Below, piece after piece: positions 1 to 6,677 of a stretch of DNA of 15,108 nt (the first letter of the stretch is position 1; every line of letters starts with the position of its first letter). Under the pieces are notes generated by a model. The model did not search any database and had not been told where the DNA came from. It worked only from the letters and a program-made list of their open reading frames with translations. Location of the stretch: positions 1-15,108 of the forward strand of contig JAIVHQ010000007.1 in assembly GCA_020200995.1 (NCBI GenBank), read 5' to 3'. Source of the stretch: Flavobacteriales bacterium. Its GTDB lineage: Bacteria; Bacteroidota; Bacteroidia; Flavobacteriales_D; Cryomorphaceae. The position numbers and the translations under genes are program-made.

Positions 1-509
1 GTGCAGGGGAGTACAATATTGTTTGGTCAGAAGAAAATCAAAAAGGAAGTTTTCAAACACCTGATGAAGCGAATACGCTTTACGACCCCGACCCCGGGTT
101 TTCGTTTCTCAGAATTGATGTGATCGACCAGTGTTTTGCCATGGGCTTTGTGGGACCTTATCTTGGTGTTGTGGATGCGGAAGATACCCTGCGAACCATC
201 GATCTTTCGAGGGTGCCAAATGTGATCACTCCGAACAATGACGGCCGAAACGATTACTTTGCTGTAGAGGGAATTGATGTATTCCCCGGAAGCCTTCTCC
301 AGGTGTGGGACCGTTGGGGTGCAGAGGTGTTTGAATCTGATGATTACAACGTAGTTCAGCAAGAATCAGGCAGACCCTCCAATGCCTTTGGTGGTGAAGA
401 CAGGAACGATGGCTCTTACTTCTTTGTGCTCAATGTTAACAGTGGCGAGTGCGTGAAAACAGGCTACATCGAAATACTCGGAAGCAATCCGCCCAGAGTG
501 CGGCGCTGA
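1..509 (+). CDS. C-terminal part of a secreted protein with a T9SS type B sorting domain (gliding motility-associated C-terminal domain)
   Basis: The reading frame is open from the left edge (first full codon at 3) to a TGA at 507-509, so the gene is 5'-truncated and only the last 168 residues are visible. The segment starting VPNVITPNNDGRND (about residues 73-86 of the visible part) followed by LQVWDRWGAEVF, a DGSYFF segment and a closing GYIEIL strand is the signature of the CHU_C / type B sorting domain. In this family the domain directs export through the type IX secretion system and release or attachment at the cell surface. What the protein does cannot be told, because its N-terminal functional region is outside the window. 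The tail ends in basic residues (PPRVRR). A GTG at 120 lies inside the domain and is not a credible start. Confidence in the domain call is high. Confidence 0.92.
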   Translation, partial: AGEYNIVWSEENQKGSFQTPDEANTLYDPDPGFSFLRIDVIDQCFAMGFVGPYLGVVDAEDTLRTIDLSRVPNVITPNNDGRNDYFAVEGIDVFPGSLLQVWDRWGAEVFESDDYNVVQQESGRPSNAFGGEDRNDGSYFFVLNVNSGECVKTGYIEILGSNPPRVRR

Positions 510-517
510 TCACCGAC

Positions 518-580
518 AAATGCATTTCAAAATTTTGAAAGTCCGGACCTGAAAGGTTCGGGCTTTTTTTTGATGCATTT
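518..580. repeat. 63-bp imperfect palindrome enclosing the terminator
   Basis: AAATGCAT at 518-525 is the exact reverse complement of ATGCATTT at 573-580, and CAAAA at 528-532 pairs with TTTTG at 568-572. These 13 pairs, with a 2-nt bulge, enclose the terminator stem at 541-563. That stem can extend by three A-T pairs, 538-540 with 564-566. A separate perfect 16-bp palindrome, TTTCAAAATTTTGAAA, lies at 525-540. The whole block can therefore fold as one long hairpin or as two competing hairpins. All pairings were read directly from the sequence. Whether it is a dispersed element or just a bidirectional transcript end is unknown. Confidence 0.6.
541..571 (+). terminator. Rho-independent terminator of the T9SS-domain gene
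   Basis: A ten-pair stem (541-550 with 554-563, including two G-T pairs) closes a GAA loop and is followed by eight T residues at 564-571. It lies 31 bases after the stop codon of the upstream gene. This is a near-ideal intrinsic terminator on the plus strand. The minus-strand side lacks a clean T run, so it is less convincing as an end for the kinase operon. Confidence 0.88.
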
Positions 581-794
581 AGCAGCCCGTATGCTCCGAT
601 TTCACCTCGGTTCACGAACTCTTTTTGAGTGATGCGTGGTTGTAGTTTTTTCCTCAGGTTAAAAAGTTCACTATTCACAACCTTCAGACAAAGGCTTCGC
701 CTAAGGAAGAACCTGCCCATTCCGGAGGTGGGGCTACATTTTTCGGAGTCCAAGGTTGGTCGCTTGAAGGAAGTTGTGCAGGCGGATAGCAGAC
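581..794. other. Intergenic stretch with no supported gene
   Basis: This region lies between the terminator of the plus-strand gene and the stop codon of the minus-strand kinase, so it is the 3' side of both. Minus-strand reading frames across it have no recognisable family features and run into the terminator and the sorting-domain gene. Only small stem-loops are visible, for example AGGC-TTC-GCCT near 693. I see no tRNA, promoter or repeat here. It may carry the 3' untranslated region of the kinase transcript. Confidence 0.4.
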
Positions 795-1748
795 TTAGGG
801 CTTAAACCACACCGAAAAAACGGCTCCCGACGGGTCGTTGTCCGAAATTTCGATCCGCGCATCCATTAAGTCGACAAATTCTTTGGCAATAAAGAGACCC
901 AGCCCTGTACCTTTGCCGGTGCGTGTTTCTTCGTTTCCCATCCGGTAGAATTTATCAAATACCTTTTTCCTTTGGTCAGGTGGAATACCCGGTCCGCAAT
1001 CTGCCACCCGAAGTAGGATGCCCTCTCTGTGTGAGGAGAGTTTGATTTCAACAGCAGTCTTTCCGGCATATTTGACAGCATTTTCTGTAAGGTTCACCAA
1101 AATTGATTCGAAGGCCTGCGGATCTACTGCGGTGCTGATTCCCTTTTCAATTTTGACCTTCAGCTCGGTGGACCCTGCTATGGCTTTGAGAAGGCCCTCG
1201 CAGAGCTGTTCTGTGAGCTTTGAGAGATCGACTGTTTGCTTCTGCACCACGTCCTGACCGCTCTCGATGCGCGTAGCCAGCAGTACATTGTCAATGAGGT
1301 TGTGGAGGCGTTCTGTATTTTCAACTGCAGTGTTCTCAAGGGTGTGACGTTTTTCAGGAGCAAGTCCGACGCGTTTTTGCAGGGTCTGAAGGCAGAGCTT
1401 GATAGCCGCTACAGGGGTTTTGAGTTCGTGTGTCACCGACAAGAGAAAGTTGCGCTGCTGCCGCACCAGCGAAATCTCTTTGCGAATGGTGCGCTGCATG
1501 ATGTAAATACCGCCTAAGAGAAACACGAGAAATACCGTTCCCTCTCCTGCTACCATAAGCACCTTCAGCCTTACAGCTTCACTTCCTTCGTTAAAATAGT
1601 ACTTCTTGTTGAGATCTATGAGTAAATAGGCCCACCAGGTAAATTGCAGCAGGATGTAAGCCGTCAGCAAGTAAAACAACAATGCCAGCCGTCTCTCACT
1701 TCTCGATCTCCCTGTCTTTCCCGCACTGCCGGCTGCTGTGTTGTTCAT
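795..1748 (-). CDS. Membrane sensor histidine kinase
   Basis: This 317-residue protein has the full HisKA plus HATPase_c core. The phospho-acceptor box SVTHELKTP carries His107, the N box has ENAVKYA with Asn223, the G1 box is DCGPG at 250-254, the F box follows at about 264-270, and the G2 box is GKGTGLGL at 278-285. Two membrane helices are seen at about 21-46 and 62-84, leaving only about 15 residues between them, so there is no periplasmic sensor domain of usual size. No PAS or HAMP domain is evident. The expected activity is ATP-dependent autophosphorylation and transfer to a response regulator, but none is encoded in the window, so the partner is unknown. The start ATG (1746-1748) directly abuts the TAA of the upstream small exported protein, which implies co-transcription and probable translational coupling. 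The signal sensed is not known. Confidence 0.93.
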   Translation of the reverse strand: MNNTAAGSAGKTGRSRSERRLALLFYLLTAYILLQFTWWAYLLIDLNKKYYFNEGSEAVRLKVLMVAGEGTVFLVFLLGGIYIMQRTIRKEISLVRQQRNFLLSVTHELKTPVAAIKLCLQTLQKRVGLAPEKRHTLENTAVENTERLHNLIDNVLLATRIESGQDVVQKQTVDLSKLTEQLCEGLLKAIAGSTELKVKIEKGISTAVDPQAFESILVNLTENAVKYAGKTAVEIKLSSHREGILLRVADCGPGIPPDQRKKVFDKFYRMGNEETRTGKGTGLGLFIAKEFVDLMDARIEISDNDPSGAVFSVWFKP

Positions 1749-2210
1749 TTACTCCTGGAGTACTTTTCGCACATAAACGCGCGTCTTAAAACCTTTTTGC
1801 GGTGCCTCTAGCGGCGATCTGCTCACTGACACCACATCCCATCCCATATTGGCCACATAATTGAGGATATCCACTTCGGAGGTAAACTGACCCGTGATTT
1901 CTTCGAGGCGCTCAATTTTTTTAATGTCTTCTGACATGTACTTTGCTTTCCTCACTGCAGCGCCCGGGTCAAAAACTACTTTAAAGGCTTCGTCACCTGA
2001 GTACCTTATCAGGTCGAGGGCTACATACGCGGGTGGTGCTTCTTTCGCAGCTTTTTTTGCAGATGATTTCTCGTTTTCGCTGCTCACTTGCGCTTTTGTA
2101 CGTTCTTTGGTCACATACGACTTTTTGGCGTCTTCACTCATTTTAATCTCTTGGGCTTGGGAGATAGTGCTCATAGCAACTAAAAGGAGGATCAGAATAA
2201 ATTTCGTCAT
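1749..2210 (-). CDS. Small exported protein coupled to the histidine kinase (function unknown)
   Basis: I place the start at the ATG 2208-2210 (153 residues) because it begins a clean signal peptide: MTK, a hydrophobic run IL to V, then SQA before the likely cleavage site after Ala19. An extension to 2255 in the same frame would only add residues ahead of the signal peptide and would cross the proposed -7 box. After cleavage comes a strongly charged Lys/Glu/Ser-rich segment (about 20-58), then a small folded part. The C-terminal 50 residues (a VDILNYVANMGWDVVSV segment and a basic end strand) resemble, by eye, the short alpha-beta proteins with an LN..G.W.. pattern such as DUF4177. That resemblance is weak. 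The stop codon touches the start of the kinase gene, so a role in the kinase's signal input is a reasonable inference, not a demonstration. Confidence 0.75.
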   Translation of the reverse strand: MTKFILILLLVAMSTISQAQEIKMSEDAKKSYVTKERTKAQVSSENEKSSAKKAAKEAPPAYVALDLIRYSGDEAFKVVFDPGAAVRKAKYMSEDIKKIERLEEITGQFTSEVDILNYVANMGWDVVSVSRSPLEAPQKGFKTRVYVRKVLQE

Positions 2211-2226
2211 TGTGGGTATTTTTTGA

Positions 2227-2234
2227 CAAATATA
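2227..2234 (-). promoter_or_regulatory. Bacteroidota-type -7 box for the exported protein-kinase operon
   Basis: Read on the minus strand the sequence is TATATTTG, an exact match to the TAnnTTTG -7 element of Bacteroidota housekeeping promoters. It ends 16 bases before the ATG of the exported protein. No clear TTG or TTTG -33 element is seen at the usual spacing of about 19-21 bases, so the call rests on the -7 box and its position. Confidence 0.45.
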
Positions 2235-2255
2235 CGAAAACCCCACCCGAGGCAT

Positions 2256-2287
2256 TTTACGAGGCGTTCGAAAATTCCATACATTTA
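2256..2287 (+). promoter_or_regulatory. Possible weak promoter for the methyltransferase gene
   Basis: TACATTTA at 2280-2287 differs from TAnnTTTG only in the last base, and TTTA at 2256-2259 sits 20 bases upstream in the -33 position. The box ends 10 bases before the ATG at 2298. Both elements are imperfect. A promoter is required somewhere in the 87-bp divergent gap, which is the main support. Confidence 0.3.
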
Positions 2288-2297
2288 TCGCCCGCTT

Positions 2298-3065
2298 ATG
2301 AAATCACTGTACCGCTCGGCCCTCAATACCCTTCCACGACCTCTGCTAATCAGGCTGAGCTACGTGTTCAGGATATTTGCATCATTTATGTACCGAGGCA
2401 ATTCTGTTGAATGTCCCGTTTGCGGACACAAGTTCAGTAAGTTTTTATCCTATGGATCTGAGGTCGCCTTCCGGCAAAATGTGCTCTGCCCCCATTGCCT
2501 TTCGCTGGAACGCCACCGTCTGCTTTGGCTCTATTTGCAGCAGCGCACCAACCTTTTTTCCGAAAAGGTGAAACTCCTGCACATCGCTCCGGAGCAATGT
2601 TTTCAGGGAAGATTTAAAGCGACAAAAAATATCGAATACGTTACGGGCGATCTGGAATCTCCCTTGGCCGAGCATCATTTTGATCTCCACGATGTGCCTT
2701 TTGAGGCCGACAGTTTTGATGCAGTCATCTGCAACCACGTCCTTGAGCATGTGGAAGACGACCGGAGGTGCATGCGAGAACTCTACCGCGTGTTACGTCC
2801 TGGCGGCTGGGCCATCATGCAGGTGCCCGTTGACTATGATCGGGCCGAAACTTATGAGGACGAAACTATCATCACGCCCGAAGACCGTGAGAAGCACTTT
2901 TGGCAAAAAGACCATGTCCGGCTGTTTGGTCGCGACTATCCCGACAGGCTGGCCGATGCCGGCTTTAAGGTGAAAAGTGATGATTTCGTGAAGTCGCTGG
3001 GCGAAGAGACCACCGAGCGGTTCAGGTTGCAGCGCCGGGAGGTGGTTTATTTTTTGACGAAATGA
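2298..3065 (+). CDS. SAM-dependent class I methyltransferase with N-terminal zinc ribbon
   Basis: I start at the ATG 2298, giving 255 residues; the frame is open further upstream but those codons overlap the divergent promoter region and begin at a TTG. A Cys4 zinc-binding module is visible as CPVCG (Cys39, Cys42) and CPHC (Cys64, Cys67). The methyltransferase fold follows: beta1 region LLHIAPEQCF at about 92-101, the acidic TGDLES at about 116-121, NHVLEHVED at about 146-154, and YRVLRPGG at about 163-170, a pattern of the Methyltransf_11 group. The usual glycine-rich DxGxG loop is replaced by HIAPEQ. The substrate is unknown. Related proteins in Bacteroidota are often small orphan enzymes. 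The gene stands alone between a divergent operon and an antisense tRNA, so its context gives no pathway. Confidence 0.82.
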   Translation: MKSLYRSALNTLPRPLLIRLSYVFRIFASFMYRGNSVECPVCGHKFSKFLSYGSEVAFRQNVLCPHCLSLERHRLLWLYLQQRTNLFSEKVKLLHIAPEQCFQGRFKATKNIEYVTGDLESPLAEHHFDLHDVPFEADSFDAVICNHVLEHVEDDRRCMRELYRVLRPGGWAIMQVPVDYDRAETYEDETIITPEDREKHFWQKDHVRLFGRDYPDRLADAGFKVKSDDFVKSLGEETTERFRLQRREVVYFLTK

Positions 3066-3095
3066 AAAAATCCCGATACAATAGTACCGGGATTT
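3065..3095 (-). terminator. Intrinsic terminator of tRNA-Phe (partly bidirectional)
   Basis: The arms AAATCCCG (3068-3075) and CGGGATTT (3088-3095) form an eight-pair stem that continues inward with TAC/GTA (3077-3079 with 3084-3086) around an AATA loop. Read on the minus strand it begins 4 bases after the tRNA and is followed by a T run (A residues at 3065-3070 on the plus strand). On the plus strand it starts 3 bases after the methyltransferase stop and has only TTT after the stem, so it may also serve that gene weakly. Confidence 0.75.
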
Positions 3096-3098
3096 GGG

Positions 3099-3171
3099 TG
3101 GTGATGGACGGAATCGAACCGCCGACACAAGGATTTTCAGTCCTTTGCTCTACCGACTGAGCTACATCACC
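3099..3171 (-). tRNA. tRNA-Phe (anticodon GAA)
   Basis: Read on the minus strand, a 73-nt cloverleaf is complete. The acceptor stem is GGTGATG (3171-3165) with CATCACC (3106-3100), followed by discriminator A at 3099. The D arm contains the GCTC/GAGC stem. The anticodon arm AAGGA-CTGAAAA-TCCTT has GAA at 3138-3136. The T arm carries GGCGG-TTCGATT-CCGTC. The three bases after the discriminator read CCC, so the CCA end is not encoded and must be added after transcription. The gene is antisense to both neighbours, in the short gap between the methyltransferase and coaX, with its own promoter box and terminator. Confidence 0.97.
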
Positions 3172-3185
3172 GTTTTAGCAGGGCG

Positions 3186-3193
3186 CAAATATA
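3186..3193 (-). promoter_or_regulatory. -7 box of the tRNA-Phe promoter
   Basis: On the minus strand the sequence is TATATTTG, an exact TAnnTTTG match, ending 14 bases before the first base of the tRNA. The same octamer lies ahead of the exported protein-kinase pair. A -33 TTG is not obvious at the usual distance. An upstream TTTTG lies only 10 bases from the box. Confidence 0.5.
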
Positions 3194-3228
3194 AAGATAT
3201 TTTCAAAACGCAGAAGAATTTTGACACC

Positions 3229-3969
3229 GTGAGTAAGAAATCTGACCTCGTAATCGATAATGGCAACACAAGAATGAAAATAGGACTGTTCATTGACAGC
3301 AGATTGGACGGTGTTTTGTCTTTTTCAAATCATTCTGTTAAAGACGTGGAAAAACTCATTGAGACATCAGGCGCATTGCGTGGAGTGATGAGCTCGGTAA
3401 CCGAGGTGCACAAGCCGCTTTACGATTTGCTTAAAGGTGAGCTGGATATGCTTGAAATCAGCCCGGCTACCAAAATCCCAATCAGTCTCGATTACGACAC
3501 GCCCCATACGCTCGGCATGGACCGCGTCGCCAATGCCGCGGGTGCATATTTGCTTTACCCCGACACGAACGTCCTTGTGATTGATTTTGGAACCTGCATC
3601 AAATATGACCTTATTGATAGCGGAGGAACCTTTAGAGGTGGAGCCATAGCTCCGGGGGTTTCGATGCGTTTTAAAAGCATGCACGAAATGACGGGTAAAC
3701 TTCCCTACATCAAACACTGGACCCATAAAGAGGTGACCTGGCCGGGGAAGTCGACACAAGAATGCATGGTAACGGGTGTGATTGAAGGCATTCAGTCCGA
3801 AATGTCGCAGTATATAAGCACAGCTTCAGGTATTTATGGAAATTTAACCGTTATTTCAACCGGAGGTGACTTTAGCTTTTTTGAGAAAGCATTTAAAAAC
3901 CTCATCTTTGCGCATCCTTATCTCACCCTTCAGGGACTGCATGAAATTCTCAAATTTAACATGGACTAA
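3229..3969 (+). CDS. coaX: Type III pantothenate kinase (CoaX)
   Basis: CoaX phosphorylates pantothenate with ATP, the first step of coenzyme A synthesis, in the cytoplasm. The GTG at 3229 gives 246 residues, the usual size, and places the ASKHA-fold phosphate loop DNGNTRMK at residues 10-17. The longer open frame upstream merely translates the antisense tRNA. Further family motifs are TPHTLGMDR (GMDR at 96-99), IDFGTCIKYDL with DFGT at 119-122, GGAIAPGVSMR at about 137-147 and TGGD at 211-214. All the expected active-site blocks are present. The end overlaps the next gene by 29 bases, so coaX is the first gene of the plus-strand cluster. No strong promoter was found between the tRNA and the GTG; GAATTTTG at 3216-3223 is one base off a -7 box. 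Confidence 0.93.
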   Translation: MSKKSDLVIDNGNTRMKIGLFIDSRLDGVLSFSNHSVKDVEKLIETSGALRGVMSSVTEVHKPLYDLLKGELDMLEISPATKIPISLDYDTPHTLGMDRVANAAGAYLLYPDTNVLVIDFGTCIKYDLIDSGGTFRGGAIAPGVSMRFKSMHEMTGKLPYIKHWTHKEVTWPGKSTQECMVTGVIEGIQSEMSQYISTASGIYGNLTVISTGGDFSFFEKAFKNLIFAHPYLTLQGLHEILKFNMD

Positions 3970-5323
3970 GGCCATCCCGCTGTTCGCGGGCTTCTCAGCC
4001 ATTGTCTCTTCTGTTTTCGGTCAGTCTGATCTGGGCTCACCATACTCACTTTTCGGTCCGGGACTGCCCTCGATGCGGCAAACGGTGACCCAGGCGGGAA
4101 TGGGAGGCACGGGTGTCGCCTTTTCTGATCCGTACAGATTAAACCTTATCAATCCCGCTGCAGCTGCGGGCCACCTTGAGCCTATTTTCGAAATGAGCGG
4201 TCTGGGCTCAGTGTCCACCTTTCAGAGCAATTCGGGTTCTTTTGAAAATCAGTCGTTCACCATCAATAATATCGGGATGGCATATCCCATCAAGCGCGGT
4301 GTGTGGAACCTGAACCTCGGTCTTGTGCCCCTCACAGCAAAGAACTACGATTTTACATCATCTGAGCAAACGGAGCAACTTGGAGCCTTCCGATCCGAGT
4401 ACAGCGGCAACGGAGGCATTAGCCAGGCCTACCTTGGTACAGCTTACAAAGTGTACAACAAAATCGATACGGCCAATAATGTAACAGCACTGTCGCTTGG
4501 TGTTCAGGGTAACTTCAACTTTGGACCTGTGAACAACCTTCGCCGCATCAGTTTTCCCGACGACCCGGGTGCGATGGGCCTGAGCGTTCGCGAAAGCTTT
4601 CTGGTGCGCTCACCGAGTATTGAAGCAGGGGTGCAATATCAAACCAACCTGATCAAACGGACCATGAAGCGGCCCAGATACCTCAAGCTTTTGGTCGGTG
4701 CGGTATACAGGTTTGAGAGCAGCCTATCGGCTGAACGAAGCAATTATGTCTACAATTGGCGACCCACTCCTGCAGGAAACGAGTCGCCGCGGGATACAAT
4801 TTTCGCGTCTACAGGCGCAAAAGGGTCCTTAAATATGCCCGCTACTGCTATATTCGGCATCGGGCTCGATTATGTGACTGATAAGCGCCAGCGCATACGG
4901 TTTGGCCTCGACTACAGTGTAAAAGGCTGGTCTGATTACTCCGAAAATTTTGATGATGAAGTGCGCACATTCGATTTCAGAAATTCCGAGAAGGTTTCGG
5001 CAGGCATCGAATTTACCCCGAATCTCGGTGGTCAAAAAATGGTCGAAAGGCTTGAATATCGCCTTGGTTTCAGATCGGTACGGACGGGATTGGTGGTTTC
5101 AGGAACCGCGATAAACGATTATGGCATAAGTTTTGGTCTATCGCTGCCTGTGAATTTTCGCCGTAACCTCTCTCAGTCCAGATTTTCTGTCTCAGCTGAG
5201 TACGGATCCTACGGAACAGTCGAAAACGGATTGATACGCGAAGACTATGTTAGAATAATGGCGGGATTTTCACTGACCCCCCACTTTAGAAACAGATGGT
5301 TTGTAAAGCCGAAATACGATTAA
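3941..5323 (+). CDS. Outer-membrane beta-barrel protein (FadL/OmpP1-like), function unknown
   Basis: The ATG at 3941 starts a signal peptide (basic MKFSN, then hydrophobic AIPLFAGFSAIVSSVFG before QSD), giving 460 residues. This start lies inside the end of coaX, overlapping it by 29 bases. The mature N-terminus has the segments SPYSLFGPG, MGGTGVAFSDPY and INPAAAAG, which are typical of the Bacteroidota proteins related to FadL/OmpP1 outer-membrane transporters. The rest is a series of amphipathic strands with alternating aromatic residues, ending in FVKPKYD. No catalytic motif is seen. Transport or a structural role in the outer membrane is inferred from the barrel pattern and from the neighbours for LPS export and outer-membrane protein folding. 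The substrate is unknown. Confidence 0.75.
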   Translation: MKFSNLTWTKAIPLFAGFSAIVSSVFGQSDLGSPYSLFGPGLPSMRQTVTQAGMGGTGVAFSDPYRLNLINPAAAAGHLEPIFEMSGLGSVSTFQSNSGSFENQSFTINNIGMAYPIKRGVWNLNLGLVPLTAKNYDFTSSEQTEQLGAFRSEYSGNGGISQAYLGTAYKVYNKIDTANNVTALSLGVQGNFNFGPVNNLRRISFPDDPGAMGLSVRESFLVRSPSIEAGVQYQTNLIKRTMKRPRYLKLLVGAVYRFESSLSAERSNYVYNWRPTPAGNESPRDTIFASTGAKGSLNMPATAIFGIGLDYVTDKRQRIRFGLDYSVKGWSDYSENFDDEVRTFDFRNSEKVSAGIEFTPNLGGQKMVERLEYRLGFRSVRTGLVVSGTAINDYGISFGLSLPVNFRRNLSQSRFSVSAEYGSYGTVENGLIREDYVRIMAGFSLTPHFRNRWFVKPKYD

Positions 5324-5339
5324 AACAAAAATTATCAGA

Positions 5340-6671
5340 ATGAAAAAGTCAGTTTGGAGTTTTATCTTGTTCACATTTACCGTCCTCTCCGTCACGGCCC
5401 AGCCGGATCAGAGTAAGTACGGTGATACTCCTGAAGAGATAGATAACTGCAAGAGAAATCTTTCGCTTTATCGTGAGTACCGCGATCAGCAGCAGTACGT
5501 AGAAGCTTTGCCATATTGGAGAGGGGCTTTTCGCACCTGCCCCGGAAGTGCAAAGACCATTTTTATCGATGGTGCTAAGTTTTACGGTGAGATTCTCGAC
5601 ACCATCTTCGAAAATGAAGAAATGGCAGTTAAACGCGATGCTTACCTCGACACCTTGATGCTCATTTACGACAAGCGAATAGAGCATTTTGGAGAAGAGG
5701 GGCGCGTTTTGGCATACAAAGCCAACGATCTATTCAAATACGATGAAAGCCGCGCGATCGAAGCCAACAAAATTATGAAGCGTTCACTTGATATCGAGGG
5801 AATGGATTCTGATGCCATTGTAGCTTCAAAGTACTATCAAACCTTGTATACCATGTACCGCAACGGTGACGCCTCCAAGTCAGACCTGCTTGTGGAATAC
5901 ATGCCCGTGCTCGACATTCTCGATTATAACATTGCAAAGCTCGAAGATGATAATGCACGCAATCGCTACGAGAAGGCGAAAAACAACCTCGATGCATTCT
6001 TCATCAAAATCGCCGAATGCGAAGATATTTACCGCATCCTTGGTGAGCGAATTGCTGAAGCTCCTAATGACATAGAGCTCAACAAAAAGTCGCTTGCTGT
6101 AATGAACAAGCGGGATTGTACAGAAGATGAACTCTACCTCGAAATAGCCGAGCGTGTATACGCCGACGAACCCACTGCTGCCGCTGCTTATAGCATCGGT
6201 ATCCAGAAATTGAAGGCAAAAGATTACAATGATGCCTTGAAGTATTTCAATGAAGCTGCCGATCTCTGTGGTGATTGTATCGAGTTGGAAACTTACCTCC
6301 TTCGCGCAGGCCAAACGGCCACCATTTTGGGGCAGACATCGAAAGCCATCTCGTACGCCAATAAGATTCTTAACGTGAAGCCTCGCAGTGGAGAAGCTTA
6401 TATGCTCAAAGGCGATGCGATAGCTTCCGGGGCTAAAGCTTGTGCCGATGAACCATTGAAGACCGCAGGAGCCTATCTTCTTGCAGTAGATTATTACAAC
6501 AAGGCTAAAGGTGTTGATGCCTCGGTTAGTGAGAAAGCCAACCAAAAGATTGCCGGGTACAAAAAGTATTTTCCATTAAAGAATGATGTATTCTTTAACA
6601 ACCTCGAAGTGGGCCAGAACTACAAGGTGGATTGCTTCGGCGAGACGACCACCATTCGAACCAGTGATTGA
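5340..6671 (+). CDS. Periplasmic TPR-repeat protein, function unknown
   Basis: This 443-residue protein begins with a signal peptide (MKKSVWSF, hydrophobic core, VTA before QPD with likely cleavage after Ala20). It is almost entirely helical. Tetratricopeptide-like repeats are clearest at about 282-308 (YSIGIQKLKAKDYNDALKYF) and 318-350, with more degenerate pairs at 30-70 and 340-395. Cysteine pairs such as CGDC at 310-313 could form disulfides in the periplasm. There is no lipobox. It starts 16 bases after the barrel protein gene and is separated from lptC by only 6 bases, so the three are probably co-transcribed. A scaffold or chaperone-like partner role in envelope assembly is inferred from TPR architecture and context only. 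Confidence 0.8.
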   Translation: MKKSVWSFILFTFTVLSVTAQPDQSKYGDTPEEIDNCKRNLSLYREYRDQQQYVEALPYWRGAFRTCPGSAKTIFIDGAKFYGEILDTIFENEEMAVKRDAYLDTLMLIYDKRIEHFGEEGRVLAYKANDLFKYDESRAIEANKIMKRSLDIEGMDSDAIVASKYYQTLYTMYRNGDASKSDLLVEYMPVLDILDYNIAKLEDDNARNRYEKAKNNLDAFFIKIAECEDIYRILGERIAEAPNDIELNKKSLAVMNKRDCTEDELYLEIAERVYADEPTAAAAYSIGIQKLKAKDYNDALKYFNEAADLCGDCIELETYLLRAGQTATILGQTSKAISYANKILNVKPRSGEAYMLKGDAIASGAKACADEPLKTAGAYLLAVDYYNKAKGVDASVSEKANQKIAGYKKYFPLKNDVFFNNLEVGQNYKVDCFGETTTIRTSD

Positions 6672-6677
6672 TTTGCG

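Noticed and set aside
436..753. Minus-strand reading frame of 105 codons downstream of the kinase
   Set aside because: It runs through the T9SS domain gene, the terminator and non-coding sequence, with no family features, signal or coupling. It is best explained as chance.
3094..3228. A 45-residue upstream extension of coaX, starting MGGDGRNRTADTRIF
   Set aside because: These codons translate the antisense strand of tRNA-Phe and its flank. The motif is a well-known false protein produced from tRNA genes, and the true CoaX start with its DNGNT loop fits the GTG at 3229.
3210..3228. A coaX promoter at GAATTTTG (3216-3223)
   Set aside because: It lacks the first T of the -7 consensus and has no -33 element at the right distance, so I mention it only as a candidate within the coaX entry.
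5880..6545. Long minus-strand frame (221 codons) opposite the TPR gene
   Set aside because: It is wholly antisense to a well-supported gene with a signal peptide and TPR repeats, and its translation is Phe/Ile/Val-rich without recognisable motifs, as expected of a shadow frame.
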